This document shows, in pieces, positions 46,066-54,525 of a DNA stretch of 64,000 bases. The stretch comes from Rubidibacter lacunae KORDI 51-2 (GTDB lineage Bacteria; Cyanobacteriota; Cyanobacteriia; Cyanobacteriales; Rubidibacteraceae), in contig NZ_ASSJ01000001.1 of NCBI RefSeq assembly GCF_000473895.1, forward strand, positions 1-64,000, written 5' to 3'. The notes beneath the pieces were generated by a model. That model did not search any database, was not told where the DNA came from, and saw only the letters and a program-made list of their open reading frames with translations. The translations under genes and the position numbers were made by a program. Every line of letters starts with the position of its first letter. Within the stretch, counting starts at the first letter, position 1.

Positions 46066-46821
46066 ATGTCCGCACGGCGCGTCGAACCCTATCAAATCGT
46101 CCTGCTCGTTCTTGCCGTTATGGGGGTCTCGATGTTCGGGCGCCTGTTGGAAAGCGGCAGTACCGACGGTGTCTTCTACAATGCTTCTCCACCAGTCGAG
46201 CGCGATCGCCTCGAATCGCGGGACGAAACTGCAACTGCAGCACCCCCAGAGGTAGTCGAGTTGCTGACGGCAGCCGAGCGCAAGCAGAGCGGTGGCGATC
46301 TCGACGGTGCCTACACCGACCTCGGCCGCGCGATCGCCCTCCAACCGGACTACGCTCCTGCATACGCTGTCCGCGCGGCCGTGCTCAGTAGTTCGGGACG
46401 GTTTGAGGAAGCTCACGTTGATGCCACCCGCGCGATCGCCCTCGAACCGGATCGCGCACTGCATCACGGCAATCGTGCGGCGATCCAAGCCGCTGCAGGC
46501 AACCACGCAGCTGCTATTGCAGACTTGGATCGCGCGCTCGACCTCAACCCCAAATCCGCACGCTTCTTTAGCGATCGCGGACTATCCTATCTGGCGTTGG
46601 GCGATACCGAATTGGCGATCGCCGACTTCAACCAAGCGATCGACCTCGGGCCCGGCAAGGCGGAATATTATTATTGGCGAGCCACTGCCCTTCACAGTGC
46701 GGGCGACCTCACTGCCGGTCTTAAAGACTGTAACCGCGCGCTCCAACTCGATCCAAATTTCGCTGGTGCTCGGCAGCTGCAAGCTGAACTGCTGGAGGCA
46801 ATCAGCACGGGCGATACCTGA
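46066..46821 (+). CDS. Membrane-anchored TPR protein
   Basis: A 251-aa protein. An N-terminal hydrophobic helix (about 10-26, IVLLVLAVMGVSMFGRL) is probably an uncleaved anchor. It is followed by a linker and about five TPR units from residue 62 (GDLDGAYTDLGRAIALQPDY, and GDTELAIADFNQAIDLGPGK). It probably faces the periplasm or cytoplasm as a scaffold; the partner is unknown. It follows the coiled-coil gene on the same strand after 139 bases. Confidence 0.8.
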   Translation: MSARRVEPYQIVLLVLAVMGVSMFGRLLESGSTDGVFYNASPPVERDRLESRDETATAAPPEVVELLTAAERKQSGGDLDGAYTDLGRAIALQPDYAPAYAVRAAVLSSSGRFEEAHVDATRAIALEPDRALHHGNRAAIQAAAGNHAAAIADLDRALDLNPKSARFFSDRGLSYLALGDTELAIADFNQAIDLGPGKAEYYYWRATALHSAGDLTAGLKDCNRALQLDPNFAGARQLQAELLEAISTGDT

Positions 46822-47057
46822 GCGCGCAGTCCTTTTGCCAGCCGGTGCATCATCCCGACGCTGAGCGCGTTTGAGGGGCGATACTTGGCGGCAGTGCGGT
46901 CGCAGGCAGGCGCGCACTAGCGACACGTCCAAACTCGGGCGAAGCCGGCTCGCGTCTCAGTTCCCCCTAGTTTTGATGCGAATCGGTTCAATAGCGAGCA
47001 GTACAATACCATCGAAGGCGGAACCATCGAAGGCGCACCAAGGCAAAGAGTACGGAA

Positions 47058-48938
47058 TTGAGGCAGTTCTGGGCAGTCCAAACATTCGTCCGAGCCATCT
47101 TAGGAGGGCTGCTCGCGTGGCTGGCGATTGCGAGTCCGGCAATCGCGCTATCGGGGAGTATTAGTAGCTTCGACAACTTTGCCGACGAGGCCGTGCGTGC
47201 GTTGATGCGACGGCACGGGATTCCTGGAGCAGCCGTTGCGATCGTGGCCGATGGCGAAATCGTCGCGGCGGAGGGCTACGGTTGGGGCGATCGCGCGCAA
47301 AGTATGAAGGTAAACGCAGAATCGACATTGTTTCGCGTCGACGGCGTGTCGCAGGTGCTAACGGCGATCGCAGCGTTGCAGCAGGTGGAGCGCGGTGCCC
47401 TGGAGATTGAGTCAGACATCAATACGTATCTCGATCGTTCAGCTTTAAGGGCTCCCGACGCAATTTCCCAGACCACTGCAGATAAGCCCCTCGTGCTCGG
47501 GCACTTGCTGTCCCATACAGACGGCTTCGATCCCGGTTGGAGCGTGGGGACGTTGGTGCGCTCGCCGGACGACCCGATCTCCCTCGCACGTTTTCTGCAG
47601 GAGCGATTGCGTCCGCGCCTGCTGCCACCGGACGAGATGTTTCTAGACAGCGAGGTGGGCATAACACTCGCCGGCCATCTGGTGGAAATAGCGACCGAGC
47701 AACCCTTTGCCGAATACGTCGAGCAGCAAATTTTCCTCCCCCTGGGCATGACGCACAGCAGCTTTACCCAGCCCATACCAGATTACGTGCGGCCCAATTT
47801 AGCCCGCGGCTACGAACTCAAAGGCGGTCAATTCCATCCGCGTCCGAGCGCATCGGTAAACAGTTTTCCAGCAACTGGACTGGTGACATCGGCAACGGAC
47901 ATGGCCCGACTGGCGCTTGCACTCTTGCAAGAGGGGTGCTTCGGGGGTGCCTGTATCCTGCCGGCAGACGAAGTCGCGCAGATGCAACGGCGGCAATTCG
48001 CACCCCATCCCCAGCTGCCCGGTGCAACGTACGGGTTCTTCGAGCGCTTCGTTAACGGCAGGCGCGCGATCGCCCAGCACGGCCGTGCCGACGGTTTCCG
48101 GAGCCTGTTGTTACTCGTCCCGGACGAGAACATCGGTTTTTTCATCGCCTGCAATCGCAATGCGGACAGGTTTATCGCCGATTTCACGCAGTCATTCTTC
48201 GATCGCTATTTCCCCGCCCGTCACGGCGCGCCCCCGACGCCCACACCGACGACAGACCCACGCGACCTCGCCGGCACCTATCGCCTCAGCAGCTATTCGC
48301 ACTTAACGCTCGAGAAACTGGCCGTTGCTCTCGGTCGCGTGCCCGAGGTAGAAGCGATTGTCAACCGCGACGGCTCCTTGATCGTCGGCGATCGCCGCTG
48401 GGTTGAAATCGAACCGCTGCTGTTTCGGGCGACAGAATCCGAAACATTGCTGACCTTTCGCCGCGACGACCGCGGCCGCGTGCAGTATCTGTTTATCGGC
48501 GATTCTGTTTTTGGCACGATGGAGCGGCTGGCTTGGTACGAACCCACCCGCGTCCGCCGCGCGATCGCTCGCGGTTGCACGATCGCGTTTGTAGCAGGGA
48601 TTGTTTTTGCGGGCTTGCGGCATCGCCGTCGCGAACGGTGGGCGCGGTGGAGCGCGATCGCCTTGAGTATCACTAACTTAATCTTTGCTGCTGGAGCAAC
48701 TGCGATCGTGGCTCATTCGCAACCCTGGACGTTTGCCTATGGCTTGCCACTGAGCGTCCGATTTCTGTGCGGACTACCCGCGTTGTCACTGATCTGTTGG
48801 GGTGTTGCAGTCGGCGCGATTGCTTCAAGCAAACTACCGACGTTTGCGCGACTGGGTTACGGATCGATCGCGGGAGCGGGTGCTATTTTCCTGCTGGTGC
48901 TCGCATACTGGAACCTCTTGCCAATTGGAGCAATTTGA
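47058..48938 (+). CDS. Class-C beta-lactamase-like protein with degenerate active site and membrane tail
   Basis: A 626-aa protein with a signal peptide (about 1-31) and a serine beta-lactamase/penicillin-binding-like fold (about 35-385). C-terminal hydrophobic helices follow, from about residue 500. The overall order of the family is intact (FRVDGVSQVLTA, LLSHTDGFDPG, AQHGRADGF). The catalytic motifs are altered: the SXXK Ser and Lys positions are Gly96 and Gln99, the YXN tyrosine and asparagine positions are Asp197 and Glu199, and the HXG position is HGR (341-343). It is therefore probably not a hydrolase of the usual mechanism. Start is TTG 47058, needed for the signal peptide. Positions are aligned by eye. 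Confidence 0.8.
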   Translation: MRQFWAVQTFVRAILGGLLAWLAIASPAIALSGSISSFDNFADEAVRALMRRHGIPGAAVAIVADGEIVAAEGYGWGDRAQSMKVNAESTLFRVDGVSQVLTAIAALQQVERGALEIESDINTYLDRSALRAPDAISQTTADKPLVLGHLLSHTDGFDPGWSVGTLVRSPDDPISLARFLQERLRPRLLPPDEMFLDSEVGITLAGHLVEIATEQPFAEYVEQQIFLPLGMTHSSFTQPIPDYVRPNLARGYELKGGQFHPRPSASVNSFPATGLVTSATDMARLALALLQEGCFGGACILPADEVAQMQRRQFAPHPQLPGATYGFFERFVNGRRAIAQHGRADGFRSLLLLVPDENIGFFIACNRNADRFIADFTQSFFDRYFPARHGAPPTPTPTTDPRDLAGTYRLSSYSHLTLEKLAVALGRVPEVEAIVNRDGSLIVGDRRWVEIEPLLFRATESETLLTFRRDDRGRVQYLFIGDSVFGTMERLAWYEPTRVRRAIARGCTIAFVAGIVFAGLRHRRRERWARWSAIALSITNLIFAAGATAIVAHSQPWTFAYGLPLSVRFLCGLPALSLICWGVAVGAIASSKLPTFARLGYGSIAGAGAIFLLVLAYWNLLPIGAI

Positions 48939-49281
48939 GGGGTTGAGGGCGGGCTCGATGCATCGTTTCTCGCTCGCATTGTCCTGCTTGCTTTGAATAG
49001 TAGTTGCTGCTGGGCGGGCTGGGCGGTTGAGGTCGCGGCTGCTGCGCTCTTGTGCCATGCCAGAGCCAGTCGGTCTCTTTCCACGCTGCATATCAGCCAC
49101 CCGCACGCTCGATCGTCGCGGCTAAGGAGCTTGTACACTGTGGATGAATTAAAGCGGTTTAGCGCGATCGGCGGTATTTGCAAGCCGATGGACCGGTGCG
49201 TGTCGAGGCCGTGGTTTAACTGGCACTATGCCCATTAAGTCTCCACGTTCCCACAATCAAAGGGTCTGATATTTATTAACG
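48939..49281. other. Gene-free stretch upstream of proX
   Basis: Frames on both strands have no coding character. The stretch presumably contains the proX promoter; no osmotic-control operator can be recognised, and no terminator hairpin follows the upstream gene. Confidence 0.4.
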
Positions 49282-50358
49282 ATGACAACCAAACGCTTGC
49301 TAAAGCCAATTGCCATTGCTGCTGCACTGCTGTTGACCGGCGCGCTTGGCTGTCAGCAGCCTGCTGCTGACGAAGTCACCGGTGCGCTCGACGGCGATAC
49401 AACCGACTCCCCCAGCGAGAGCGCGACTGAAACACCGGGTGCGGGCACGACTGTTACAGCTGCCTACAGCGTTCTTGAAGAACGATTTCAAACCGAAATT
49501 GTCAACATCGGTCTCGAACAACTGGGTTACGAGATCGCCGAACCTAAGGAAATCGAATACGCGACCATGCATGTCGATATTGCCAACGGCGGCACCGATT
49601 TTACCGCCGCCCACTGGCAGCGATTGCACAGCGAGTTCTTCAAAAATAGTGGCGACGACGACAAGCTCGAGCGCGTCGGCACGATCGTCGATAACGTTCT
49701 TCAGGGGTACGCGATCGACAAACGTACTGTTGAGGTCTACGGAATTGCCAATCTCCAGGATCTCCAGAACCCCGAAATTGCCGCACTTTTTGATACCGAC
49801 GGTAACGGTAAAGCTAACCTGACCGGCTGCAATCCTGGCTGGGGCTGCGAGCTCGTCATCGAGCACCATCTCGCAGAGTACGGTTTAACCGAGACAGTCG
49901 AGCACGACCAAGGGCAATACTTTGCCCTCATTGCTGACACGATCGCGCGCTACAACCAAGGCGAGCCAGTTCTCTACTACACGTGGACGCCCTTGTGGGT
50001 GAGCGGCGTCCTCCCACCGGGTGAAGCAGTTGAATGGGTGGAAGTGCCCTACACGTCACTGCCAGAGGCGCAAGGAGATGTATCCAAAGATTTAACTACA
50101 GCTGAAGGAAAGAACCTGGGCTTTGCCGTCGATCGCCAAATGGTATTGTCCAACGACAAGTTCTTGGCGGCGCATCCCGCCGCCCGCCGCTTCTTCGAGC
50201 AGGTGGCGATTCCTATCGAGGACATTAGCGCCCAAAACCAACTGATGCAGGATGGTGAGGACGGTCTCGACGATATCCGCCGCCATGCAGAAGCATGGAT
50301 TACCGAGCATCAAGAAGTATTCGACCGCTGGTTGGCAGCTGCCCGCCAAGTGAATTAG
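49282..50358 (+). CDS. proX: Glycine betaine ABC transporter substrate-binding lipoprotein
   Basis: A 358-aa solute-binding protein of the ProX type. It begins with a lipoprotein signal peptide ending in the lipobox LTGALGC (about 18-24), so the mature protein is probably attached by Cys24 to the membrane. After a Thr/Ser/Asp linker the OpuAC/ProX-like domain runs from about 60 to the end, with GCNPGWGCELVIEHHLAEYGL and LYYTWTPLWVSGVL. The aromatic-rich segment is consistent with a quaternary-amine pocket. No ProV or ProW lies in the window, so the transporter would be assembled from distant genes. Confidence 0.82.
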   Translation: MTTKRLLKPIAIAAALLLTGALGCQQPAADEVTGALDGDTTDSPSESATETPGAGTTVTAAYSVLEERFQTEIVNIGLEQLGYEIAEPKEIEYATMHVDIANGGTDFTAAHWQRLHSEFFKNSGDDDKLERVGTIVDNVLQGYAIDKRTVEVYGIANLQDLQNPEIAALFDTDGNGKANLTGCNPGWGCELVIEHHLAEYGLTETVEHDQGQYFALIADTIARYNQGEPVLYYTWTPLWVSGVLPPGEAVEWVEVPYTSLPEAQGDVSKDLTTAEGKNLGFAVDRQMVLSNDKFLAAHPAARRFFEQVAIPIEDISAQNQLMQDGEDGLDDIRRHAEAWITEHQEVFDRWLAAARQVN

Positions 50359-50788
50359 AAACCGCTCAAGGCAGCAAACTCGCAACCCAGGTTAGTCGTT
50401 TTCAATACGGTGGCAAACCCAGCCGAGCGAGGACGAAAAACATTCTTCACACGTGGTTGGATTGATGCAGTTCAGGACCTTTTTATAAAGCCGAAGATAG
50501 CATGCATTTGACCTGAAGCTCGCCTGTCATCTCCCCCTCGCCAAGAAGAACGGGCGCGATCGCCGACAAAGACCGTCTCGATACGCAACGGGCAACTTCA
50601 ATCGAGTTGAGTTTGTAAACGCGTTCCCGCGTTTGTCTGGCGTTTTTTGTATGGGGGTTAAAAGTTTTGATATGGGGTTAAATAGTAATGAATAATAGCG
50701 ATCTGTGGCACGCTGGCATGTTCGATCCAGCAAAACGGACGCGATAGAGGCTTATTCAACATTTACCCCCACTTACTTAGATGGTGTG
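50359..50788. other. Gap upstream of amt with a direct repeat
   Basis: No gene is recognised. Near-identical sequences TATGGGGGTTAAAAG at 50650-50664 and TATGGGGTTAAATAG at 50671-50685 are spaced 21 bp, about two helical turns. This could be a regulator-binding site for the ammonium transporter. No GTAN8TAC NtcA site was found by eye. Confidence 0.4.
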
Positions 50789-52225
50789 ATGATGTCTGGC
50801 AAATCTGTTACTAATGGGCTATTCCTCAACCGGGCTCGAACGTGGCTCCCACGCGTTTCACCAGCATGGATTGCCTGCGTGCCCCTGGCAGCGCTGCTTG
50901 TTGCAATCGTCAGCACGGCAGCTGGAGCGCAGTCTGGCGATGCACCCAGCTTGCAAGAGTTAAAAGCAACGCTCGATACGATTTGGGTACTGTTGGCTGC
51001 AATTTTGGTGGTGTTTATGAACGCCGGCTTCGCGATGTTGGAGACGGGTTTTTGCCGTCAAAAGAATGCCGTCAGCTTGCTGTCAAAGAACTTGATTGTC
51101 TTTGCCCTCGCCACGATCGCGTTTTGGGCGGTTGGGTTCTCTTTGATGTTCGGGTCGGGCGGCCTAATGGGGCTCGGCGGTTGGTTCTTGACAGGGGAGC
51201 CGAGTGCTTACGGACTCAGTCCTTTTCCAGAAGGGCTCCCCGTTGCGGTCTTCTTTCTGTTCCAGGCTGCTTTCGCCGGAACCGCTGCGACGATCGTTTC
51301 GGGAGCAGTCGCCGAGCGCATCAAGTTCGGCACCTTCACGATCTTCAGCCTATTGCTGGTGGCATTTGCTTACCCGATCGCCGGGCATTGGGTGTGGAGC
51401 AGCAACGCATGGCTGGGAGATCTGGGTTTTTCGGACTTTGCCGGTTCGACTGTGGTGCACTCAGTCGGCGGCTGGGCGGCATTGATGGGCGCGGCATTCC
51501 TCGGACCGAGGACGGGCAAGTACCGGCGCGACGGTCGCATTAGTGGTATTCCTCCCCACAATATGAGCATTGCTACCCTCGGCGCGCTCATTCTCTGGAT
51601 CGGCTGGTTCGGCTTCAACCCCGGCTCGGAATTAGCGGCCAACGAAAACGTTCCCTACATTGCCTTGACAACCAACCTGGCCGCAGCCGCCGGCGGTATC
51701 ACCGGCACGGTGACGTCCCGGCTCCGCTTCGGCAATCCCGATCTGTCAATGACGATCAACGGTATTTTGGCAGGTTTGGTAGCTATTACAGCGTCGTGTG
51801 CGGGCGTCGGATATTTCGGGGCCGTCATCATCGGCGCGATCGCGGGGACACTTGTGGTGTTTTCGGTGGAGGCGTTCGACAGCTTGCACATCGACGATCC
51901 CGTCGGAGCGATTTCCGTTCACTTGGTCAACGGTATTTGGGGCACGTTAGCGGTCGGCTTTTTCGACCTAAAGACCGGCTTGCTCTTCGGCGGTGGCTTA
52001 ACACAGCTCGGCGTGCAAATCCTCGGAATTCTTAGCATCGGCGTTTTTACAGTCGCTCTCTGCTCGATTTTCTGGTCGGTTCTGCGTAGCGTTATCGGGC
52101 TGCGTGTCGATAGACACGAGGAGATCCAAGGTCTCGACATTGGCGAACATGCGATGGAAGCTTACGCGGGCTTCGTGAAGGAAGCGGATCGCACGGAAAG
52201 CTATCTCGAATCCGCCGGAGAATAG
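50789..52225 (+). CDS. amt: Ammonium transporter
   Basis: A 478-aa Amt/Mep/Rh-family channel with eleven predicted membrane helices and an N-terminal hydrophobic segment that may be cleaved. Family signatures are [72 protein letters not shown], and [13 protein letters not shown]. It would carry NH3/NH4+ into the cell when combined nitrogen is scarce. ATG 50789 was chosen because it precedes the signal-like region; an upstream GTG 50705 adds 28 residues of weak coding character. No GlnK/P-II gene is adjacent. Confidence 0.9.
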   Translation: MMSGKSVTNGLFLNRARTWLPRVSPAWIACVPLAALLVAIVSTAAGAQSGDAPSLQELKATLDTIWVLLAAILVVFMNAGFAMLETGFCRQKNAVSLLSKNLIVFALATIAFWAVGFSLMFGSGGLMGLGGWFLTGEPSAYGLSPFPEGLPVAVFFLFQAAFAGTAATIVSGAVAERIKFGTFTIFSLLLVAFAYPIAGHWVWSSNAWLGDLGFSDFAGSTVVHSVGGWAALMGAAFLGPRTGKYRRDGRISGIPPHNMSIATLGALILWIGWFGFNPGSELAANENVPYIALTTNLAAAAGGITGTVTSRLRFGNPDLSMTINGILAGLVAITASCAGVGYFGAVIIGAIAGTLVVFSVEAFDSLHIDDPVGAISVHLVNGIWGTLAVGFFDLKTGLLFGGGLTQLGVQILGILSIGVFTVALCSIFWSVLRSVIGLRVDRHEEIQGLDIGEHAMEAYAGFVKEADRTESYLESAGE

Positions 52226-52489
52226 CACCAAGCTCTTGCCAGCCCTGCTTTTAGAGTGGCAGGCCGGTCGGTCCGGTCGCTTGGAATGGGGCGTCGGGTG
52301 TTTGCGAGCGAGAGGGCAAGGACCTTTAACTGCAAGGGAACGAGCAATGCGCCAAACTTGCTGCCAGACGGATGCCCGGACTAAACGCGAGCAGTGAGAG
52401 CAACGTCATGATGTTGCGGGCAATGTTATGAAATAAAGGCTCGGCTGTTTAGTGCACTCCCATTATTAGTTGCGTTCCGCGTTGTTGCT

Positions 52490-52969
52490 ATGTCCGAACC
52501 GATTGCGACCGCTACGCCCGAAACACCTGCCGATACCAACCCCGATGCAACCCGCACGGCAACCTTAGCAACGACCGTTGAGACACTGGCGCTGGACCGC
52601 CTTAAATACCACTTGTTGCTTTGCGCCGATCAAACCAAGCCGAAATGTTGCAGTAAGGCAGCCGGTCTGGAAGCGTGGGATTACCTCAAGCGCCGCCTCA
52701 AGGAGTTGGAACTCGATCGCCCGATTGGCGATCGCCCCTACTGCGTGTTTCGAACCAAGGCCAATTGCTTGCGCGTTTGCGTCGCCGGACCAATTTTGTT
52801 GGTTTATCCCGATGGTGTTTGGTACCGGGATGCGACGCCACCCGTCATCGAGCGCGTGCTGCAGGAACATATTCTCGGCGGAAAAATCGTTGAGGATTAC
52901 GCCTTCCACGTGCAGTCCCTAACCGACAATGCACCGCCTCCCTTGGCTGAAGAACGCAACGTTTCTTAA
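52490..52969 (+). CDS. Thioredoxin-like [2Fe-2S] ferredoxin-domain protein
   Basis: A 159-aa protein with a disordered acidic/Thr-rich N-terminus (about 1-38) followed by a thioredoxin-like [2Fe-2S] domain. Likely cluster ligands are the first Cys of [10 protein letters not shown] (about 45-54) and those in [21 protein letters not shown] (about 92-112), the order usual for this ferredoxin class. It would be a cytoplasmic electron carrier or sensor. The partner is not shown. It is followed by the response-regulator gene on the same strand. Confidence 0.75.
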   Translation: MSEPIATATPETPADTNPDATRTATLATTVETLALDRLKYHLLLCADQTKPKCCSKAAGLEAWDYLKRRLKELELDRPIGDRPYCVFRTKANCLRVCVAGPILLVYPDGVWYRDATPPVIERVLQEHILGGKIVEDYAFHVQSLTDNAPPPLAEERNVS

Positions 52970-53116
52970 TGGGAAAAAACCTGACAGCTCATAGTGCAAG
53001 TCGGACACGCGTCCGAAAAGAATGCCTATAATAACGTACTATCTAGGCGAGCACATCAATGCACAGCTTTGATGCCGTGGAGCGACCGGATTGTCTTGAC
53101 TCTTTCCCAAACGCGC

Positions 53117-53770
53117 ATGAAAGACACTGCCACAAAGGACAAAAAGCAGCTTCTGCTAATCGACGACGATCCAAACTTGATTCTGCTTGTCAAGGACTAT
53201 CTGGAGTTTCGCGGCTACGACGTTCTGACTGCTAAGAACGGCCGCAATGCCCTAGAGGTCCTCAAAGACAGCAACCCTGACATGATCATTTGCGACGTGA
53301 TGATGCCGGAGATGGACGGCTACGAACTAGTTGAAAAGGTTCGGCGGGAGTCCCGCTCGAGCTGGATTCCAATTCTGTTTCTGTCGGCAAAGGGTCAAAC
53401 CCAGGATCGCATCAAGGGCTTGAGTCAAGGAGCCGATATTTATATGGTCAAACCCTTCGAGCCAGAAGAATTGGTCGCGCAGGTTGAGTCCTCACTCAAA
53501 CAAGCATCGCGTCTGATGCGCCAGCCATCCAGCGGCTTGGGCGAACTCAGCGATCGCAAGCAAGTACCGCCGAACGTAGGGCTGACGCGCACGGAAACAA
53601 AAGTGGTGCAGCTCGTGGCCCAAGGTTTAGCCAATCGCGAGATTGCCGAACAGCTCAATGTCAGCCAGCGCACGATCGAAAGTCATGTCTCGAACATGCT
53701 TAACAAGACGCGTTTGCACAACCGTACGGAATTAGCGCGTTGGGTGATCGAGAGTAATTTAGCTCAGTAA
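53117..53770 (+). CDS. NarL/LuxR-type response regulator
   Basis: A 217-aa two-component regulator. The receiver domain (about 10-125) has LLIDDDPNL with acidic residues, the phospho-acceptor Asp in IICDVMMPEMDGYE, LFLSAKG, and the conserved Lys in MVKPFEPEEL. The LuxR-type HTH (about 155-212) reads LTRTETKVVQLVAQGLANREIAEQLNVSQRTIESHVSNML. It binds DNA when phosphorylated; its histidine kinase is not in the window. ATG 53117 matches the start of the receiver; ATG 53072 and an upstream start at 52994 lie in the same frame. Cyanobacterial Ycf29/Rre1-like proteins share this layout, but orthology is not claimed. Confidence 0.88.
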   Translation: MKDTATKDKKQLLLIDDDPNLILLVKDYLEFRGYDVLTAKNGRNALEVLKDSNPDMIICDVMMPEMDGYELVEKVRRESRSSWIPILFLSAKGQTQDRIKGLSQGADIYMVKPFEPEELVAQVESSLKQASRLMRQPSSGLGELSDRKQVPPNVGLTRTETKVVQLVAQGLANREIAEQLNVSQRTIESHVSNMLNKTRLHNRTELARWVIESNLAQ

Positions 53771-54525
53771 TCAGCACTATCGACATTAAGTACCTATAGC
53801 CCTTTCAGGGTAGATCGGAACACCCAGAGTCTTATTCAAAAAAGTTATGTTTATAACTTCTGACCTGGAGTTGTCTACAACTTTCCCTGCCGTTGCTATA
53901 TCTCAGAAAGCAAGAGTTTCAGACTTATTGCAAACTTTCATTTTCGATCGAGTGTAGTTTCGACACGGCACTGGAGCGCGCAATGGCGCGCTCGCAAGAA
54001 GAACTATCGCCTGAAGCAAAGATTCACGCGTACTAAACAATTTATAATTCCTCACATGAAAAACAATTTCTGTAGGATAATCCACGCAGTGCAGCACCCC
54101 CAGTAGTCATTGACGATCCGGGCTTGGACCGACAAACTGGGGCGAATGAGTGACCGCTTACCTGCCGGTCGGTCAAACACATTGCTGCTACAGAATTTCT
54201 GCTTAGCGCTTGAGGGCGCTCGCACGTGACGTGGATGGAGGCGATCGGGAACCTCCCAATGCAAGTTCGTTGGGCGAAAAGCCCGGCCAAGCAGCGCTTA
54301 CATGATATTACATTACTTTAGAGCCCCGATCGCGAGTTCGGACTCGAGCGGCGGTGATAAACTGGCGCCAATGAACGGATCGAGCCTTGTAGCTTTTCAA
54401 GACCGCTCATTACCGCGCGAGGTGCGTTGAGTTCGGTTTAACTATAAGTTTTTCAGCCCCCGAACCATCCCTCACCATCTCGAGAAACGTTACGCGACGA
54501 TCGCGGCTTTGTTTCGGCACGGGAA
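53771..54525. other. Long gap with one strong hairpin
   Basis: No gene recognised; frames on both strands lack ribosome sites and coding character. A perfect 8-bp stem with a 4-base loop lies at 53974-53993 (GAGCGCGC, AATG, GCGCGCTC), without a following T-run. The stretch separates the response regulator from the SNF2 gene. Confidence 0.5.

Noticed and set aside
53974-53993. Hairpin as a terminator of the response-regulator gene
   Set aside because: It is 200 bases past the stop and has no T-run.
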